Source: Caldilineaceae bacterium SB0662_bin_25 (GTDB lineage: Bacteria; Chloroflexota; Anaerolineae; Caldilineales; Caldilineaceae). From it: a stretch of 41,275 nucleotides of DNA. How positions within the stretch are numbered: the first letter of the stretch is position 1; each line of letters starts with the position of its first letter. The translations under genes and the position numbers were made by a program. The notes beneath the pieces were generated by a model. The model searched no databases. It was not told the DNA's origin and saw only the letters and a list, made by a program, of their open reading frames with translations. The stretch is taken from assembly GCA_009840225.1 (NCBI GenBank), contig VXOE01000224.1:1-41275 (forward strand), read 5' to 3'. Below are positions 24,897 to 33,665 of this stretch, one piece after another.

Positions 24897-27263
24897 TCAC
24901 TTCGGCAGCACCTCGAGCAGTCCGATTTCCAGGCGAGCATTGTCGCCATTCAAAGGCACGAGCGGTTCGTGGGATATATCAGGAAAGTAGAGGCCGGCAA
25001 CGAGCCGATACATTCCCGGGGACAGCGTCTCCGGGACCACTATGTAATGTGTGGAGTTCAGAACGAGCCCTGGTTCCCAACGTTGGTAGGGCGTATACTG
25101 GCCACCGGGGGGGCCATCATGTTGCGAGACGCCCATCCCTGTCTGGTCTACCAGGTGCACAAATGCGCTCACAGGAACGCCGGGAGTTTTTGCAGTCCAC
25201 CATAGTTGGACGGCCGCCACTTCTCCGGGGCGGGTTGCAGGTGGTGGCCGCACGCCTTCCAGTCGGATGTTACTGTAGTCGGCGCCAATTGGCGTTACTT
25301 CCCAGGTGCGATCCGTGATTCCTGTGGTTACTACCACCATCAATGCGCCGAACGCAAGCCAGCCACCCAATGGCAAGAGACGCCGATAGGCCCTGAGAGT
25401 TGATTTACTACCTGGCCAGACAGTGCCCTCCCCTCTTGATCCCAAATAGAGCAACGTAAACACTAAACTCCATCCGACTGCCGTCAAGAATCTGCCAAGC
25501 CAGACCGAGCGTGTAGGGCCCCATTCAAATACAACATCGTACGTGCCGGGTGGAATCTGTACACTTGCGAGGGCGAGCTGGCTCGCTGGCTCGACTTTTG
25601 CCTGTATTCCATCGAGTGTAACTCGCCAGGAAGGGAAGTAGAACTGGTGGAAGAGAAGGCGGACTGCTTGTTGCGTTGTGACCTGGAATTGGTGTTGAAG
25701 AAGGCCCCAGCGTACCGGCACCACTGCCAGCGTCTCATTCGAGTCTGGCATCATGAGCTCGTCCCATGGAGGCCCCCCAATCGAACGAGGATCAACATCA
25801 ACCCAGACAGGCATGAACTCCCGGGGCCAACTGCCGATCCTGTTACCCTCCGCATCGCGTTCCCATGCCTGAGAATTTAGGTGCCAAAGAGCTGGAGCCG
25901 AGAACTCCCTTTTGCGGAATTCGGGGTCCGAGGGGTAGTTCAGACCGACAGTCGAATAGAAAACGATGTACGTTGCAATTGTCATGAATGCAGTGGGCGC
26001 TATGTAGGCTGGCAGGCGTCGAAGAACCTGCAGCTGTTCCATGCATACTGCCAACAGCAGCGAAGTGCCGAAAGCGACGAACACCTGCCAGCGCCAGGGG
26101 AACTGCAGTTTTTCGAACAGAAACTCGACGCCTGCCCACAGCCAGTAACTGGCTGCAGTGGTCAACCAGACAGCTAGAATCGTGGACAGCAGCACAAAAG
26201 AAGTGAAGAGGCGAAGATTGCCTGCCTTCGAGGCCACGGCAACATAGAATGCGAAAATGCCAATCGGGATTGTATATATGGGAAGGAAAAACGTTGGATA
26301 GTGGGGATAGTTGTAGGAATAGATTAGGGCAGGTTCGAACATATCATTCCACCCGGCCATGTGTTTCATCCAGGCGCCGAAGACGACCCCTTGGCTAACT
26401 CTGACCCAGTCCAACTCGAACAAGACTGGCAGAGTCGACCATGAGGTCAGGAGAATGCCGACGGTTGCAATGCCGGCCATAGTCAATCCAGCCGAGATCG
26501 GGGAGACGGCGCCTCCGCGATGTCGTTGCAGGGCAAGAATGGCAAGGACGACTGCGAAGAAGATTACAGTCATAAGGGCTGTCAAATGATGCGTCAGAAT
26601 CAGACCGCTAAGAGCTAGCCCTGCTTTGGCCAAGAACGGGCCGTACGTGCGCGCCCGCTGTAATCGACCTGCGGCGTCTATTCTCGCTCCATTTTCCAGG
26701 TGTGAGTGTGACGCCACGGCTTGAACTCCGTACAAGGCGACCAGTGGCAGCCACATAAAGGCGGCGAGTTCAGCAAAGGCGCCCCTTTCAAAGAGATCTA
26801 TCATGCGATATGGATGAAACTGATAGCAGATGGCACAGGCAGCGGCAGGCCAGACAGCGAAAAAAAGACGCGCCAAACGAAACATCCACAGTGCTGAAAG
26901 CGCAAACCCGGCTGCTATCGGGAGACGCAAGCTTGTCACCATATCCAGCCCAGCCAGGTTCAGGAGTGCAGACGGATAATAGACAAGAGGCGGGTAATAG
27001 TTGAGTACGGGATAACCATATCCGAAGCTGTAATCCGGAAACCAACGTGGATAGAGTACGCCTGCCCGCAGCGCATCGGCTAACGCACGAATCCTGTACA
27101 TGTGAATCAGTCCGTCGTGAGTTATAGAGGGCCAAGCATTAGTCAACCAGAGGACCAGTGCGAAAGAGGAAAACACCAAACACAAGACTACGATGCTTTC
27201 CTGTAGGACGAATGCCTTCAATTCTCTTTTGGCGGGTTCTTGGCGTGAAGCGTCAGGTTGCAT
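24897..27263 (-). CDS. Large GT-C-like membrane protein (6-pyruvoyl-tetrahydropterin synthase-related family)
   Basis: A 788-residue protein from the ATG at 27263. After a 20-residue basic N-terminus and a first helix, it carries WPSITHDGLIHMYRI, ADALRAGVLYPRW and PDYSFGYGYPVLNYYPPL, blocks I associate with the PTPS-related membrane family (despite the name, membrane proteins resembling GT-C transferases). HD in THDGLIH takes the place of the acidic pair. About twelve hydrophobic segments follow. The C-terminus is a beta-rich domain (AAVQLWWTAKTPG, SAFVHLVDQTG, MYRLVAGLYF) of the same general type as in the GT39 paralogues. The frame is open to an ATG at 27443, but those 60 residues have no membrane or family character. 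Probably surface-glycan assembly; no enzymatic activity is proven for the family. Confidence 0.75.
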   Translation of the reverse strand: MQPDASRQEPAKRELKAFVLQESIVVLCLVFSSFALVLWLTNAWPSITHDGLIHMYRIRALADALRAGVLYPRWFPDYSFGYGYPVLNYYPPLVYYPSALLNLAGLDMVTSLRLPIAAGFALSALWMFRLARLFFAVWPAAACAICYQFHPYRMIDLFERGAFAELAAFMWLPLVALYGVQAVASHSHLENGARIDAAGRLQRARTYGPFLAKAGLALSGLILTHHLTALMTVIFFAVVLAILALQRHRGGAVSPISAGLTMAGIATVGILLTSWSTLPVLFELDWVRVSQGVVFGAWMKHMAGWNDMFEPALIYSYNYPHYPTFFLPIYTIPIGIFAFYVAVASKAGNLRLFTSFVLLSTILAVWLTTAASYWLWAGVEFLFEKLQFPWRWQVFVAFGTSLLLAVCMEQLQVLRRLPAYIAPTAFMTIATYIVFYSTVGLNYPSDPEFRKREFSAPALWHLNSQAWERDAEGNRIGSWPREFMPVWVDVDPRSIGGPPWDELMMPDSNETLAVVPVRWGLLQHQFQVTTQQAVRLLFHQFYFPSWRVTLDGIQAKVEPASQLALASVQIPPGTYDVVFEWGPTRSVWLGRFLTAVGWSLVFTLLYLGSRGEGTVWPGSKSTLRAYRRLLPLGGWLAFGALMVVVTTGITDRTWEVTPIGADYSNIRLEGVRPPPATRPGEVAAVQLWWTAKTPGVPVSAFVHLVDQTGMGVSQHDGPPGGQYTPYQRWEPGLVLNSTHYIVVPETLSPGMYRLVAGLYFPDISHEPLVPLNGDNARLEIGLLEVLPK

Positions 27264-27741
27264 CTTGTAATTTGAATTTCGGAGCTTATTGGCTGTCTGC
27301 TTAGCTGGTAGGATCGTGGTTTTCGCCCTCAGACTTTCAGGGAAAGGATGTAGATCGAGTTGAGTTCGCTGGAACTTTCCTGATACTTCAGTGGCATTTC
27401 CAATGATCAGAGCAAACGGATATCGCTCTGTGCTCCACACCAAACCATGGCTTGGACAGCCCTCCCTCAGCGCATCGACATGGCTCTCGGCCTATCCAGT
27501 AGACAAGAAAGACCGTACCGGGGCTTGTCATGTCAGGACTGTGGGCAGACCATAGGTCAGTGGCGTGCGACGCAGGAGTGCGGCGCCAGCGCCAATTGTA
27601 TATTCTCCAATTGCCTCGCGTCCACTCGTGTGTTGGTGAAGGAAAACGGTTTGGTTGCCCCGCTGTACCTGGAGGGCAAACTCACCACTGTCTTCCTCAA
27701 CCAAAGCAGGACTTAGCACAGCCAGAACGCGCCCAGATATC
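27264..27741 (-). other. Intergenic region upstream of the PTPS-related gene
   Basis: No gene is convincing here. The stretch includes the unused N-terminal extension of the downstream gene (to 27443) and two short overlapping frames (27447-27716 plus, 27528-27719 minus) whose products show no recognisable family. No terminator is visible after paralogue 3. Confidence 0.4.
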
Positions 27742-29931
27742 CTATTGTTGTCCCCCTTTTTCTACCTGCAGAAGCGCCAGGACAGCCTCAGCCTTCCAGA
27801 CGCCGAGTTCGACCGTTGGTTTCAGTGTTTCATAGTCATAGACGATCAGGCGTAGCTCGTATTGACCAGGCTCCAGGTCGGGGGGAATCTCCACATGGTA
27901 GAGCGTATCGACCGGCTGGTCAGGGTTCCAATTGCTTGTGCGTGAATAGTTCGGGTTGAGAAGGACAATGTCCCTTTGGTAGTCTCCACCGCCCTCAGAA
28001 TTGTGCAGACGGAGGGAAACCGCAAATTCAGTTTCCAAGCCGGGAGCGGTCTGCCAACGCATGGCGATCCAGAGTGTGCGTTCCGGTCCCAGATTGATCG
28101 GTTGCAGCGTGGAAAGTTGCGCGTCTCCTTGGCCGAGGGCGATACCCAAAAGTGCTATACCCCCATCATAGCTGACAGACGGCGGCTCCAAATTTTCATA
28201 GAAAGTCCACCTAAGATCGAGAGCAATGTCGGAGAAGGTGTGAACCTGAAAGAAGGTGTGTTGCTTACTTCCAAGAAACGTGCCGTATTTCTCCAGGAGA
28301 GCCACGGTAAATTCTTCGCCTCCACCTATCCATTCCAACTCGTCGTTCCAGTCTACGACCTTTACGCTCGAGACTTCCTCGTTGGATTTGAGGATGGCTT
28401 CGATTGTTTGAGGGAGATGGGTCATGGTCGAATGAATGACGTGTGCAGGCGCCTCGCCCTGGTAGAGGTATTCGAAGCCGTAGTGGCCATTCGACGGGTG
28501 ATAGGGGATCAGGTACACGGCCTGGCTGTCAGACGGTTGATTGTTCAGAACATGGGCCGCTGCGGCTATTTCAGAGTCGGCCGAGGCGTAGTAGTTAGGT
28601 GTGCCCACCCACTCGAAAAAATAGGTACGATAGACAAGAATGCCCTGAACAAGGATTAAGCAGGTGACTGGAAGCCCCACAGCAGCGGCGGCGGTCGCGT
28701 CTGTGAAAGCGATACGCCCTTTCAAGAGGCGAGCCGATTCCCAGACGCCAACGCCCGCCAGGAGATAGGCTGCCGGTGTGGCTCCGATAATACGAAGAGA
28801 GTTTGGCCCATGGCCTCTGTTATAGGACAACATGGCCGGCAGCAGCATTACTCCGAGCCAGATGAGAAGAAGCCGATTGGGAGGTTGTCTTCGCCAGCGC
28901 CACAGAGACATACCCACACCGGCCCAGAAGAAAAGTGCCTCCCATGGATTAAGCAGGGGCTTGCCTGCGAAATTGTAATTCTCATTCGGGTCTCCCACCA
29001 CGCCGAAGATAAAGAGATAATCCGCCACGTTGTTCAGGAACGCCCCCAACCAAGTACGGTGACTATCGAGTGAGAGCGAGATTTCCCTACTGCGGAAAAG
29101 GAAATCTTCGGGATGGAGGACGAAATAGGTTAGAATCGGCGCTGCTACCAGAGCGGCTGCGGCGACGAAAACGCAAGCCTTGGGCCATTCGGCCTTGGCC
29201 TTTGCTTTAGCGGCATCTCCAAAGGGAATCAGAAAACTCAGCCCAAAAAGTAGAAACAGGAAGGGAGCAAAGCGGGCTGGGATATAGGTATACAGCAATA
29301 GGCCCGCGCATGCGCCTGCCAGCGCCAACCCCCACCACGATGGATTACGCCTGCCAGTCTGTCCCCACGACCTCCAGAGCAGGGCCAGAGTGAGAGCGAG
29401 AATGAGTGGCAGGAAATTGGCTCTGAAGCCCCCACGTGCGAGGAACGTCTGGCTGATGGATGCCGCCATCAGACCTGCACCGATTCCAGCCACAGTAAGT
29501 CCCCGCCAGGGCCTAGGTCGGCCGCTCTGTTCGTCCCTACCAAACAGGAGCAGGCCCAGCCAGAATACGGCCATAACTGCCCCTGCGCTGGCCAAAGCCG
29601 GCGGCAGATGAAAGGCCAATAGCGAAGGACCAAGAAGGAGTGTAGCGAGCGCAGTGGCGTAGATTGCAAGCGGCTCGCGTCCGCTCGCCTTTTCGGCAAA
29701 GAAGACATGGTGTTCTCCCTGCAGCACCAGCAGAGCATCGACGCCGTTCGCCCCTTCATCATTAATGATGCCAGGCGGAATATCGGAGAGGCGGTAGAGA
29801 CGCATCATCACGACAACAGCGGTCAAAGCGATGACAATCCCTACGGCAACCAAGGGAACCAGGATCCGATCTTTTCCTGGGGACCGCGCAAAGTTTAGTG
29901 AAGAATGACCATCTGGAACCATATCATGCAT
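27742..29931 (-). CDS. GT39/ArnT-like membrane glycosyltransferase, paralogue 3
   Basis: A 729-residue GT-C protein, the most upstream of the cluster. RLYRLSDIPPGIINDEG places Asp58-Glu59 at the same residues as in both other copies. KASGREPLAIYATALATLLLG parallels them in part, and the membrane core again has many helices. The extracytoplasmic end (SYDGGIALLGIALGQGD, WIAMRWQTAPGLETEF, YELRLIVYDYETLKPTVEL) is close to the others. It has a shorter core than paralogues 1 and 2. A small palindrome (GAAGG-TAC-CCTTC) at 29943-29955 lies just before the start. It may act on a different acceptor or at a different step in the same surface glycan. Confidence 0.84.
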   Translation of the reverse strand: MHDMVPDGHSSLNFARSPGKDRILVPLVAVGIVIALTAVVVMMRLYRLSDIPPGIINDEGANGVDALLVLQGEHHVFFAEKASGREPLAIYATALATLLLGPSLLAFHLPPALASAGAVMAVFWLGLLLFGRDEQSGRPRPWRGLTVAGIGAGLMAASISQTFLARGGFRANFLPLILALTLALLWRSWGQTGRRNPSWWGLALAGACAGLLLYTYIPARFAPFLFLLFGLSFLIPFGDAAKAKAKAEWPKACVFVAAAALVAAPILTYFVLHPEDFLFRSREISLSLDSHRTWLGAFLNNVADYLFIFGVVGDPNENYNFAGKPLLNPWEALFFWAGVGMSLWRWRRQPPNRLLLIWLGVMLLPAMLSYNRGHGPNSLRIIGATPAAYLLAGVGVWESARLLKGRIAFTDATAAAAVGLPVTCLILVQGILVYRTYFFEWVGTPNYYASADSEIAAAAHVLNNQPSDSQAVYLIPYHPSNGHYGFEYLYQGEAPAHVIHSTMTHLPQTIEAILKSNEEVSSVKVVDWNDELEWIGGGEEFTVALLEKYGTFLGSKQHTFFQVHTFSDIALDLRWTFYENLEPPSVSYDGGIALLGIALGQGDAQLSTLQPINLGPERTLWIAMRWQTAPGLETEFAVSLRLHNSEGGGDYQRDIVLLNPNYSRTSNWNPDQPVDTLYHVEIPPDLEPGQYELRLIVYDYETLKPTVELGVWKAEAVLALLQVEKGGQQ

Positions 29932-29942
29932 CTTCTTCTGTC

Positions 29943-29955
29943 GAAGGTACCCTTC
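29943..29955 (-). promoter_or_regulatory. 13-base palindrome at the start of paralogue 3
   Basis: GAAGG and CCTTC are inverted arms around TAC, 11 bases upstream of the ATG. The placement is like that of the palindrome at paralogue 2, though the sequence differs. It is short enough to occur by chance. Confidence 0.3.
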
Positions 29956-30192
29956 TTATTCTCCTGTCTATTGGGCATAATCAAATGCAGGACTTTTTGC
30001 GTGAAGCGACATTCTTCCGAAGAATCGGTTTCATTCAGAGTTTATCGAAGTCGTAAGGAGTTCATCGACGAGGCGAGACCGGATTTGACGGCCTAGTGGC
30101 GCCGAGCATTCCAGTTGCTCAACGGTGCTCCAATTGGGAGTTTCGTATGCCGCCGAACCGTGGACCGGGGCGTTCCGGGGACCAGCCAGCCA

Positions 30193-31299
30193 CTAAGGCA
30201 GACTCTTGTCGTGATGGCTGAGCTGTTCTGTGCCGTCGGCGGTGACAAGGAAGGCGTCTTCCAGGCGAATGGCGGTTACGCCCGGGATATAGATACCCGG
30301 TTCGAGCATGATGACATTGCCTTCCTGGAATTGCTCCTGGTTGTAGGGGACGATGCGTGGCGCTTCATGGCCGGTCAGGCCGATTCCGTGGCCGGTGTGG
30401 TGAGGATAGACTTCGTAACCGCCGGCAACCATAAAGCTGCGAACTTTGTGATCCACTTCCTTGGCTACCGCGCCGGGGCGAATGAGAGAGACTGCATAGG
30501 CGAGAGCTTCCTCGACGAATCTGTGCATTTCAACTTGCTGGGCCGTTGGCTGTTCGACATAGTAGGTGGCACAGCTGTCGGTCCAGTAGCCGTCAACTAC
30601 GACGCTCAGGTCGAGAATGAAGGAATCGTTGGCAATTATTTCAAAGTCCAGGGGCGCGGCGCTCATGTTTGCCGGTCGGTGGCCGACGATGCAGTCATTG
30701 CCCATCTGCATCCATTTGCCTGCCTCTCGCTCCACTGCCGTCTGTACTTCGGTCCAGACGTCGATCTCGCGCTGGCCCAGACGCACGGCATTGCGGCCGG
30801 CTTCGTGGCCGATGGTTGTCAAACGGAAGCCCTCGCGAATGCGGGTCAATTCCTCCTCGGTTTTCACTGCCCGAAGCGGCAACAGCCAGCCTTCAAGCGA
30901 CAGGTGTTCGCTACCTGGGCTCGCCTCGCGGAGCGACTGCCAGATACCCAATATCAGGCTCTTTTCCTCCACACCAACCCGGCCGGAAGGCCCGTTGACG
31001 CCGGCGACAAGCTCCCGCAGTGCTTCCGCCAGCCGGGCAGGAGCGTCGATCGGCTGTTGAATCGTATAGCCGATAACCGGCACAAACGCGCAACCGGTTT
31101 CGTCGCCGAAAGTGGAGGTTTCGCCATATCCTTCATCGGCCAGAAGTGTGAAGTTGCCGCGCTCGAAGAGGACCAGGGCCGGCGGGGTCAGATTCAGGCC
31201 TGTCAGCCAGCGAACACTGTCGAAATCAGAGAAGAGCGCCAATTCGACACCGGCTTCTTCAAGCATCCGGGTCGTTCGCTGTCTTTGCTGTGCGTGCAT
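30193..31299 (-). CDS. M24-family metallopeptidase (Xaa-Pro aminopeptidase/creatinase-like)
   Basis: A 368-residue protein with an N-terminal creatinase-like domain (about 1-145, FSDFDSVRWLTG, RVGVEE) and a C-terminal pita-bread domain. All five metal ligands are visible: Asp230 and Asp241 (ILDLSVVVDGYWTDS), His304 (HHTGHGIGL), Glu333 (MLEPGIY) and Glu347 (RLEDAF). It is therefore probably an active dinuclear peptidase or a creatinase-type amidinohydrolase; the family sequence alone does not decide. CCAAGGACAT precedes the ATG. It follows the aldolase with an 85-base gap and is the last gene of the 40799-30193 run. A direct role in sugar-acid breakdown is not evident. Confidence 0.87.
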   Translation of the reverse strand: MHAQQRQRTTRMLEEAGVELALFSDFDSVRWLTGLNLTPPALVLFERGNFTLLADEGYGETSTFGDETGCAFVPVIGYTIQQPIDAPARLAEALRELVAGVNGPSGRVGVEEKSLILGIWQSLREASPGSEHLSLEGWLLPLRAVKTEEELTRIREGFRLTTIGHEAGRNAVRLGQREIDVWTEVQTAVEREAGKWMQMGNDCIVGHRPANMSAAPLDFEIIANDSFILDLSVVVDGYWTDSCATYYVEQPTAQQVEMHRFVEEALAYAVSLIRPGAVAKEVDHKVRSFMVAGGYEVYPHHTGHGIGLTGHEAPRIVPYNQEQFQEGNVIMLEPGIYIPGVTAIRLEDAFLVTADGTEQLSHHDKSLP

Positions 31300-31384
31300 T
31301 GTGACGTTATGTCCTTGGCTTCGTAGCTAGTGTAAGCGGGAAACGGTGCAAAATTCAGGGTCCCAAGCAAGTCCACTTTTCATT

Positions 31385-32266
31385 CTACCACGGCATCTGA
31401 CGCTTGGAATACTCCCTGCCGATGCGGGCCGCCTCCTCGGTTGCCGAGCCGACCATCACGCCTTCATCGATGCGTTCGACAACGTCGTGGGGGCGCACGC
31501 CGTTGAGGAAGAAGACGTTGGCCGCATCGCAGGCCGCCTTCACGCGGGCACGGGCGGAGCTCATCTCCTGGGGATAGGGCGGGTCGTGGGCGTCGGGATG
31601 GCCGAGGCTCATGCCCATGTCGCCCGGTCCCCACTCGGCGAAGGCGATGCCGGGTACGGCGGCGCTGGCTTCGGCGTTGGCCAGGGCGCGTTTGTTCTCG
31701 ATCTTGAGGCCGAGCATGATTTCGCCTTCGGGGTTCAACGGCCAGACGTCTGCCTTTTGGACATATTCCTGAGGCGTCACGCCCCAGATCTCGGCAGCCA
31801 TGGACTGTCCTCCGGCCCCCCTTCTACCCTGGGTCAACCCGTTGGGGCCGTCGGAGAGACCGATTGACTGGGTGGGATAGCGGGAGGACTCGACGAAGAC
31901 GCGGACGGCGCCGGGCGTTTCGGCGTGGCAAAGCAGGATGCCGTGAACGCCGCGGGCGAGGACTTGCTTGATCATCCAAGCGTTGGCTCGCATAACGTTT
32001 TCGTCGGTGCCGTCGGTTGGCAGAGTGCAGATTACCGTGGGCGTCCTGTGTCCGCTGCGGGTTTCGCCGGCATCGGCCAGACCGCGCATGAATTCGCCCA
32101 GTCCGACGGGATTGAAGGCGCCGTGCTCGAACTCCACCATGAGGTAGTCGGCCCAGGTGTCCCTGTGGGCGGTCCCGTTTTCGTAGGTCAGACCACCGCG
32201 TACACCTGTGTAGTAGATGGGTTGTCCTGCTTCCAGCAGCTCGATTGCTCTGTTTATGCGCGGCAT
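31385..32266 (-). CDS. HpcH/HpaI aldolase-family protein with altered active site
   Basis: A 293-residue TIM-barrel protein. The family core is visible: DYLMVEFEH (His48), the metal ligand Glu190 in LGLKIENK and Asp216 in WGPGDMGMSLG, and a YP near residue 130. Class II HpaI-type aldolases cleave 4-hydroxy-2-keto acids to pyruvate and an aldehyde. By eye, the segment equivalent to HpaI's VVRP reads TVICTLP, so the catalytic Arg is absent, and the Asp of LIDGEH is Glu. Length exceeds the usual 250-260, with extra residues around 68-76 and 145-165. It lies 45 bases after the E2 gene in module B. It may be an aldolase or lyase variant with a different electrophile. Confidence 0.82.
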   Translation of the reverse strand: MPRINRAIELLEAGQPIYYTGVRGGLTYENGTAHRDTWADYLMVEFEHGAFNPVGLGEFMRGLADAGETRSGHRTPTVICTLPTDGTDENVMRANAWMIKQVLARGVHGILLCHAETPGAVRVFVESSRYPTQSIGLSDGPNGLTQGRRGAGGQSMAAEIWGVTPQEYVQKADVWPLNPEGEIMLGLKIENKRALANAEASAAVPGIAFAEWGPGDMGMSLGHPDAHDPPYPQEMSSARARVKAACDAANVFFLNGVRPHDVVERIDEGVMVGSATEEAARIGREYSKRQMPW

Positions 32267-32311
32267 TCAGTTCCCTCGCTCTGAAGTGAAATCTTTTTGT
32301 CGCTGGCGAAT

Positions 32312-33610
32312 CTATAGCGCGCGCAGCGGCTCTTCGATCATAGCTACCAGGGCTTCAAAGAATTGGGCGGCACGGACGCCGTCGACAGCGCGGTGGTCGC
32401 AGGAGAGAGTCAAGGTCATCATCGGTCGAACGGCGGGCTGCCCATCCACGGCGACGACGCGATCGGCGATGCGGCCCACGGCCAAAATGGCGGCCTGGGG
32501 CGGGTTGACGATGGCGTTGAAGGCGTCTACGCCAAACATGCCCAGATTGCTGATGGTAAAGGTACCGCCTGCGAAGTCGTTGGGCTGCAGGCCGCCGCTG
32601 CCGGCGCGTGCGACCAGGTCGGCCCTGCGGGCGGCGATCTCTTCGACGCGCAGGCGGTCTGCGCTGTGAACCACGGGCACGAGCAGCCCGTCTTCGACGG
32701 CGACGGCCAGGCCGACGTTGATCTCCGGAACGGTGACGATATTGCCGTCATCCCAATAGGCGTTGAGGCGGGGAAAACGGGCCAGTGAGAGTGCGGCCAG
32801 CTTTGTGAGCAGGTCGGTGTAAGTGATCGCGGGCCCGTCGGCGGCACCGGAGGAGAGAATCGTACGCCAGTGAATTAACTGGTCGGCGTTTACCTCGCGT
32901 ACCAGATAGAAGTGGGGCACGCTGGTCCAGCTGCCAGTCAGGCGTTCGGCCATGATCTGCCACATACGGGAAACGGGCTGTGTTTCGGGTTCGATTGCTG
33001 CAGGGGCGGGTGCGGCGATGGCGGGGGCTTCCGGCAGCGGCTGTGCCGACAGGGGAACGTCGGCGGCAAGCACGGCCCCCTCGGGCCCGCTTCCGTCCAG
33101 TGAGGCCAGATCGACGCCCCGTTCGTGCGCGAGCCGCCGCGCCTTGGGCGAGGCGAGGACTCGCGTGCCGGAACTGGTGGAACGGATGTGGGCCTCGACG
33201 TCTTCCTTGGAGATGCGGTCGCCTGCCGCCTGGACATCTGCCAAGTTGACGCCGTGTTCGGCGGCAATGCGAGCGGCGACGGGGCTGGAGGGAAGAGGGG
33301 CAGCCGGGCTTGCTTCCACTGCGGGCGTTTCTTTGGGTGCAGCCGCTGAGGGCGCAGAGGGGATTTCTTCGCCTTCGACCGCGATCAGCCCGATCACCTC
33401 ACCTACGGGCACCTCATCACCTTCCTGTGCGGTCACGGCGGCCAGAAGGCCGGAGGCGGGCGCTTCGACCTGCACGTCGACCTTGTCGGTAGCCACCTCC
33501 ATCAGAGGCTCGCCGGCCGTTACCATCTCGCCTTCTTTTTTGAGCCAACGCAGCAAGACACCCACGTCCTGGGCCATTCCCAGTGCCGGCATTATCACTT
33601 CTTTGGGCAT
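32312..33610 (-). CDS. 2-oxoacid dehydrogenase E2 with two subunit-binding domains, module B
   Basis: A 432-residue acyltransferase. Lipoyl domain 1-80 with Lys43 in ATDKVDV, an Ala/Pro-rich linker, and two peripheral subunit-binding domains at about 109-142 (SPVAARIAAEHGVNL, ISKEDVEAHI) and about 153-185 (SPKARRLAHERGVDL, GPEGAVLAADV). The catalytic domain has His406 and Asp410 in DHRAVDG. The second binding domain lacks the canonical GRI. The architecture parallels the module A E2 although the sequences differ. It takes acyl groups from the E1 encoded just upstream and forms acyl-CoA. AAGGGGGAT precedes the ATG. No E3 gene is present. Confidence 0.9.
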   Translation of the reverse strand: MPKEVIMPALGMAQDVGVLLRWLKKEGEMVTAGEPLMEVATDKVDVQVEAPASGLLAAVTAQEGDEVPVGEVIGLIAVEGEEIPSAPSAAAPKETPAVEASPAAPLPSSPVAARIAAEHGVNLADVQAAGDRISKEDVEAHIRSTSSGTRVLASPKARRLAHERGVDLASLDGSGPEGAVLAADVPLSAQPLPEAPAIAAPAPAAIEPETQPVSRMWQIMAERLTGSWTSVPHFYLVREVNADQLIHWRTILSSGAADGPAITYTDLLTKLAALSLARFPRLNAYWDDGNIVTVPEINVGLAVAVEDGLLVPVVHSADRLRVEEIAARRADLVARAGSGGLQPNDFAGGTFTISNLGMFGVDAFNAIVNPPQAAILAVGRIADRVVAVDGQPAVRPMMTLTLSCDHRAVDGVRAAQFFEALVAMIEEPLRAL

Positions 33611-33665
33611 GCGATCCCCCTTTTTTGGGCGTCCTCAGTTCAATTGACCGGGATGGTGGGCTGTC

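Noticed and set aside
27447-27719. Two short overlapping frames between paralogue 3 and the PTPS-related gene
   Set aside because: Neither product shows a known family, both lack good ribosome binding sites, and they occupy the same bases in opposite directions.
30115-31326. A 403-codon plus-strand frame
   Set aside because: Antisense to the M24 peptidase, whose metal ligands are all intact. The plus frame has no family signature.
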